18,867 bases of DNA from Ectocarpus siliculosus (taxonomy: Eukaryota > Sar > Phaeophyceae > Ectocarpales > Ectocarpaceae). Each line of letters opens with the position of its first letter. Within the stretch, counting starts at the first letter, position 1. Below, piece after piece: positions 15,425 to 18,867 of this stretch. The translations under genes were made by a program, and so were the position numbers. The stretch spans positions 46,814 through 65,680 of the forward strand of contig FN647863.1 in the NCBI GenBank assembly GCA_000310025.1, in the 5' to 3' direction. Under the pieces are notes generated by a model that was given only the letters and a program-made list of their open reading frames with translations, was not told the origin of the DNA and did not search any database.

Positions 15425-15634
15425 TGTTATAGGATTCAGATGTGTAGACGGAACATAGAAGAGCTTGGTTCCTTCTAGAAGGCGCGGAGAGATGTAACTC
15501 TCCGCGGAAGGATAAAAAGCAGGGGACAGGATCTAGTAGCCCCTGCTTGTGCAGAGGATCCTGTGCCCCTTGGTGTCATTCCTACCGATACCCAAGGCAA
15601 CAGCTACTGCTGCTGCTGTTCTGCAAGAGTAACA
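15425..15634 (+). repeat. Candidate LTR (solo or 3' LTR of the element)
   Basis: It starts TGTTATAG and ends GAGTAACA, so the ends form the TGTTA/TAACA inverted terminus typical of LTRs, about 210 bp long. An alternative end with the same TAACA lies at 15693-15697, giving 273 bp. Inside are a GATAAAAAG box (15510-15518), which could serve as a TATA element, and two GC-rich hairpins just before and after it. No second copy was found by eye elsewhere in the window. The flanking five bases (GCTAG before, ACAAG after) do not match, so no target-site duplication supports it. It could belong to the gypsy element or be an unrelated solo LTR. Confidence 0.35.
15483..15506. promoter_or_regulatory. 9-bp perfect hairpin upstream of a TATA-like box
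   Basis: CGCGGAGAG/CTCTCCGCG encloses the loop ATGTAA. Immediately 5' is the 12-bp palindrome CCTTCTAGAAGG (15470-15481). GATAAAAAG follows at 15510. This is consistent with an LTR promoter region, but function is not shown by sequence. Confidence 0.5.
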
Positions 15635-16560
15635 ACAAGTGAGTTCTTCTTCACGGGTCAACCAGACTTCATCACGCGTGCATACCACTACATAACACCG
15701 TAGCCGACGCCACATGAGTTGCCAGCAATGATATATCTCCGCCGCACGTACTATCTGGGGCCTTCCGACAGGAAAAACACCCATAATAACATGATTGGGA
15801 ATCGGCGAGTGACAACAGCCTACAATAGTACCTGTAGCAGCTTCCATCCACCCACGGTACACTGTTGACTGCACAGCAGTACCATAGACTAATGGGTGGA
15901 GCGATGGCACCGGGTAAGATACTACTACACTGTTGTTTTTTCTAATGTGTGTTCCTCGTTTTTCATTTCGCACCCCGGTTCGATCTCTCCGACCGGTGCC
16001 ATGCACAATAAAATACACAAAGCGGGCCTACTGGTGCTCGGCGGTATTGTGTGATGCATGCATCCCGGCGCCATCTCCCCGACCGGTGCCATCCCTCCGC
16101 CATTTACGGTAGTCCTACCCATTTTACAGCGCATGTGTTGTGGCCGTTGGCGTCGTGGGCTCGACATCAGTCTACGGACTTCGCCACGAAACCACCGGCG
16201 CTTTCAACGTCCAGGCCAGACACTACGGGTCTACATTGCCGCCTTGGACTTAGGACTGCTACTGTAGCTATTGTTATATTGTGTGTCGCGCAACGGATTT
16301 CTTTGCCTCTTGGTCATGGTGTGTACGCCGCTTGCGGCACCCACGGCGCTCTACGCTTCCCCAGGGGCGATGTGCCAGTCGATCCACACGCTGGTCCCCT
16401 TCTCGGTGGCGGGCTCGCGCTCCAGAGTAATGCTCCGGGAACGTTTGTTATTTGCTCTGCGGACGGTGCACACAAGGCCAACACATGATATCATTAATGT
16501 GTCCGTGTCTGCCGTCCCTGAGGCACATGAGGGCAACAACGGTTAGGGTTTGCAGGTGGT
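15635..16560. other. Intergenic stretch with a 90-bp spaced duplication, no gene recognised
   Basis: The words CTCTCC-GACCGGTGCCAT (about 15985-16002) and CTCCCC-GACCGGTGCCAT (about 16075-16092) repeat at a 90-bp distance. On the minus strand they read as two Met-Ala-Pro-Val-Gly-Glu units 30 residues apart in an 80-codon frame. The frame has no other recognisable content, so I do not call it a gene. The rest of the interval has only short, mutually overlapping frames. Confidence 0.4.
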
Positions 16561-16653
16561 GGAAGCATTTTTTGGAGGATGGGGATGGCTTCCTGGGACC
16601 GGTACTGCCGATATAAAACGAGTTTTCTGGGGCGGTGCGATAATGTATCATCT

Positions 16654-16741
16654 TCAACGGTTTTGTCGCTACAGATCCACCCCAATGGGTCGTCGTCTCA
16701 ACGATTTTATCGCTGCAGGTCAATCCCAATGGCTCGTCGTC
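16654..16741. repeat. 44-bp imperfect tandem duplication
   Basis: Unit 1 (16654-16697) and unit 2 (16698-16741) both run from TCAACG(G/A)TTTT through TCGCT(A/G)CAG to CCCAATGG(G/C)TCGTCGTC. A decayed third partial unit may follow, since AAATCGCTGTCAG recurs at about 16752. On both strands the short frames here simply reflect the duplication. Confidence 0.8.
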
Positions 16742-17845
16742 GTAAGGCGAGAAATCGCTGTCAGAAATAAACGTGAGTAGACGAACGCCCAATAGCGAGA
16801 GGTCCTCGCGACAGAACAGCGGCGACCGGCATCAAAGAAACATATACCAATCCACACTCAAACGCCCAACGTCTTCGCCAAAGCCAGCCTTAACTGCACT
16901 CGCTGACTTACGGAGTGCGGTTCTTGTGGTGTAGCCTAAACTCTTGTATCCAAGCTCTTTTTCAGCGTACAAGACACGCCGGTTCCGCATGTGCGGAATG
17001 GTACCATGAGAGCCATCTTTACTTTTCCAAAGGGCGTCGACGTTCATCAAACCAAAACCATACCCTCCCCGCTTACGTGGCGGCTCTAGGCCCTTCTCCA
17101 ACGTCAAGGCTGAGCCCCTTGGGAGGGCGCGCGAGCGGCACTCCTTCGTCATGGTACTTGACTACTGGGTCGTGCGAGTACACCCACGAGCGCTGAGCCT
17201 CCGTGCTCTGGGCGGGTTCTTCGCCTGTGCCGCGTGCGCGGGACAGAAACACGCAACGGCGAACGCATGGGGGGGGGACGGGGTTACTTGCTCTCGACGA
17301 TTGGTTTAAACACGATCGGGGGGTTGCACCTGACGGCGCTGAAACCTCAATCCTTTCCGGTGGAATCCCTTCGTCAGCCACAACCCATCGCAACTGGGGG
17401 CCGAGGTCGCCCTGGAACCCAACCGGAATCCCACGTTTCCCGTCAAACAGCTTCGAACCTTAGTTTTATGTCGCCAGTCGGTCCAATGGTAAAACGTTCT
17501 TGACAATATGTATGGTGGTAGGAAGCGGTCGGGATCATGGAGGTACCAGGCTTTAGGGGGATATTCTTAATCTCTTTCGGGCGAATTTCGGGCGTGAGTT
17601 TCGCATTTTTCCCGTGGATGCCGACTCTCTCTTGGTCTCGTAGGCCTAGGGAGAGGGTACGGAAGAATCTGTCTCTCGTAGCCCCTTCACCTCCTTTCTG
17701 GACCTTTGATTAGTACCCCATCACCACGAGATAAAACGTTCTGTCACTTTGACATGGCGATCTTCTCCAGCGGCAACACGACCGACGACTATAACCACAA
17801 GTGTTTTCGTCCATTTTCCAATGATTCTACGAAGCACTCATGTAC
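16742..17845. other. Intergenic stretch, unsupported minus-strand frames only
   Basis: Two adjacent minus-strand frames of 106 codons each (17393-17073 and 17152-16832) are the longest features. The second has a moderately protein-like Lys/Gly/Tyr-rich centre. They are in different frames with no start or splice support, and I recognise no domain. Plus-strand frames over the same DNA are of similar length, so chance is adequate. No RNA gene is seen. Confidence 0.4.
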
Positions 17846-17911
17846 ACCTTGCATGAATCTATCGCCGACTACGCAGGACTGCGGTACCTTGCATGAATCT
17901 CTCGCCGACTG
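17846..17911. repeat. 40-bp direct duplication
   Basis: ACCTTGCATGAATCT followed by (A/C)TCGCCGACT occurs at 17846-17870 and again at 17886-17910, 40 bp apart with one or two differences. It lies inside a 104-codon plus-strand frame with no recognisable domain. The duplication does not change frame cleanly (40 is not a multiple of three), which argues against coding. Confidence 0.75.
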
Positions 17912-18867
17912 GCCGGTAGCGGCCTTTCCTCTGTATGGCGTTTCGGTCGTCAGGGGAGGCGTCCTCCATTTCCGTCACCGACTCTACCCGTCCACCCGGA
18001 GGGGCTTCTGGTACGTGTAGCTGCCACACGCGTAAAATACAACAGTAAGCCACGACACGGGCAACAGGGTTTCTTCAGCGACAGAAACTGTGATCAGCGG
18101 CGCATAAACAATAACGACGACGACTACGACTACGACGGCGGTAATGGCTTGCTACGTACTACAGCGTGATTCCGTGCAAACGTTGTACGCTCATGGCGGT
18201 CGGGGAAGTGTTGCTGTGTCCATAGTCGAGATACACGTATACAGTCAGGGATTTTTTCCCAGACACATGACCTGACTTCGAGCTTTCCTGGCCAAACAGC
18301 ACTGCCCTCGCCCTTCGCTATGTGGGCCCCTTCCACGCGTGCTTTCGTTTTCAATGAAAGAAAGCGCCCTTCCGAACAACGCAAAGTCTAGGCACGCTTC
18401 GGTGTTTCGCAGGGGTCCCAACCAATTCCTGTATCGAGCGACGCGAAAGGCGATCTCTGGCCTCTTCTCACGTATTCCTCAACTGCTGGCTACCGTCGTT
18501 TTGCCGTGCGGGCTATTTTTCTTTTCTCTGTGTAGGCCGCTCGCTCACCCCTTTGTGTCCCGTCCTGCAGGCGCGCTTCGGCACTCCGAACGCCGCGCGC
18601 GTCGTCGTTTCCGCCTCGGGTGCTCTTTTTACCAGGGAGGCTTGCCGGGCAGACGGGGGAGGAAATGCGTGGTGCCAGCGGACGTAGGACACGGGGAGAA
18701 ACCTCTGTTTGCATGCATCGAGCATGCTACTTCATGCTTACCGGACGACGACGACGAGGCCGGAAGGCGACAGGCTTGCTTCGCTAGACGATCAAACCTG
18801 GACATCGTTTTATTCTCGCTGGAAGAGCTGAGTGCGGCTGGAGGCCAAGACTTGAGGGCTACCATGC
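17912..18867. other. Intergenic stretch to window end, no gene recognised
   Basis: The sequence has mixed composition, with ACG/ACT microsatellite at about 18113-18138 and GAC repeats near 18743-18757. The open frames are short and overlap on the minus strand. I find no domain, RNA gene or transposon end. Confidence 0.45.
18113..18138. repeat. Imperfect ACG/ACT trinucleotide microsatellite
   Basis: The run consists of ACG units with interspersed ACT and ends in GGCGG. It is a short simple-sequence repeat with no coding support. Confidence 0.75.

Noticed and set aside
15925-16167. Minus-strand 80-codon frame with two Met-Ala-Pro-Val-Gly-Glu units
   Set aside because: The repeat is explained by a 90-bp spaced DNA duplication. 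No further protein-like content or start context is seen.
1-18867. CRISPR array, tRNA or rRNA genes
   Set aside because: No regularly spaced repeats with unique spacers and no cloverleaf or rRNA core words were noticed on either strand by eye. A covariance-model search would be needed to exclude diverged tRNAs.

Overview
The window looks like nuclear DNA of a eukaryote. The coding blocks have intron-scale lengths and serine/threonine-rich low-complexity tracts, microsatellites are common, there are no operons or bacterial ribosome binding sites, and the dominant feature is a long terminal repeat (LTR)-type retrotransposon of the Ty3/gypsy (Metaviridae-like) class. The chromovirus-type integrase tail and the CTG/GTA-rich flanks suggest a protist such as a photosynthetic stramenopile (brown-alga-like). 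That assignment is a weak inference from style, not from a marker gene.

Layout. Positions 1-5085 hold no gene that I can defend. They contain a C13 run, a TTTTA run, an (AAC)20 microsatellite, a family of old diverged repeats (about 763-1850), a 97-bp tandem repeat (from 2443) ending near a 28-bp-stem hairpin (2786-2847), and one very short exon-like patch on the minus strand (about 4000-4062). Positions 5089-14868 are one retrotransposon gag-pol polyprotein on the plus strand, read in order: repeat-rich N-terminus, Gag with a CCHC zinc knuckle, 9-residue repeats, a disordered tract, a complete NADAR (YbiA-like) domain, retropepsin, reverse transcriptase, RNase H, a very long disordered linker, integrase (zinc-binding, core, GPF module), chromodomain, and a Tudor-like C-terminal tail. 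Positions 14869-15424 are a T-rich 3' tract, and 15425-15634 may be an LTR. The rest, to 18867, has small duplications but no recognisable gene.

The copy is dead. I count three in-frame stops using all three stop codons (5866 TAA, 7177 TGA, 13070 TAG), four frameshifts (near 7440, 9489, 10445 and 14434), an apparent internal in-frame deletion in the reverse transcriptase thumb, and loss of the first catalytic aspartate of integrase. No start codon or splice acceptor precedes the first gag codons.

The most interesting signal is the NADAR domain between Gag and protease. NADAR enzymes cleave N-glycosidic bonds, on riboflavin intermediates or on guanine-linked ADP-ribose. Such an activity inside a retrotransposon polyprotein would suggest a way to protect or repair element nucleic acid, or to resist host ADP-ribosylation. 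The domain is clear in the sequence; the role is inference.
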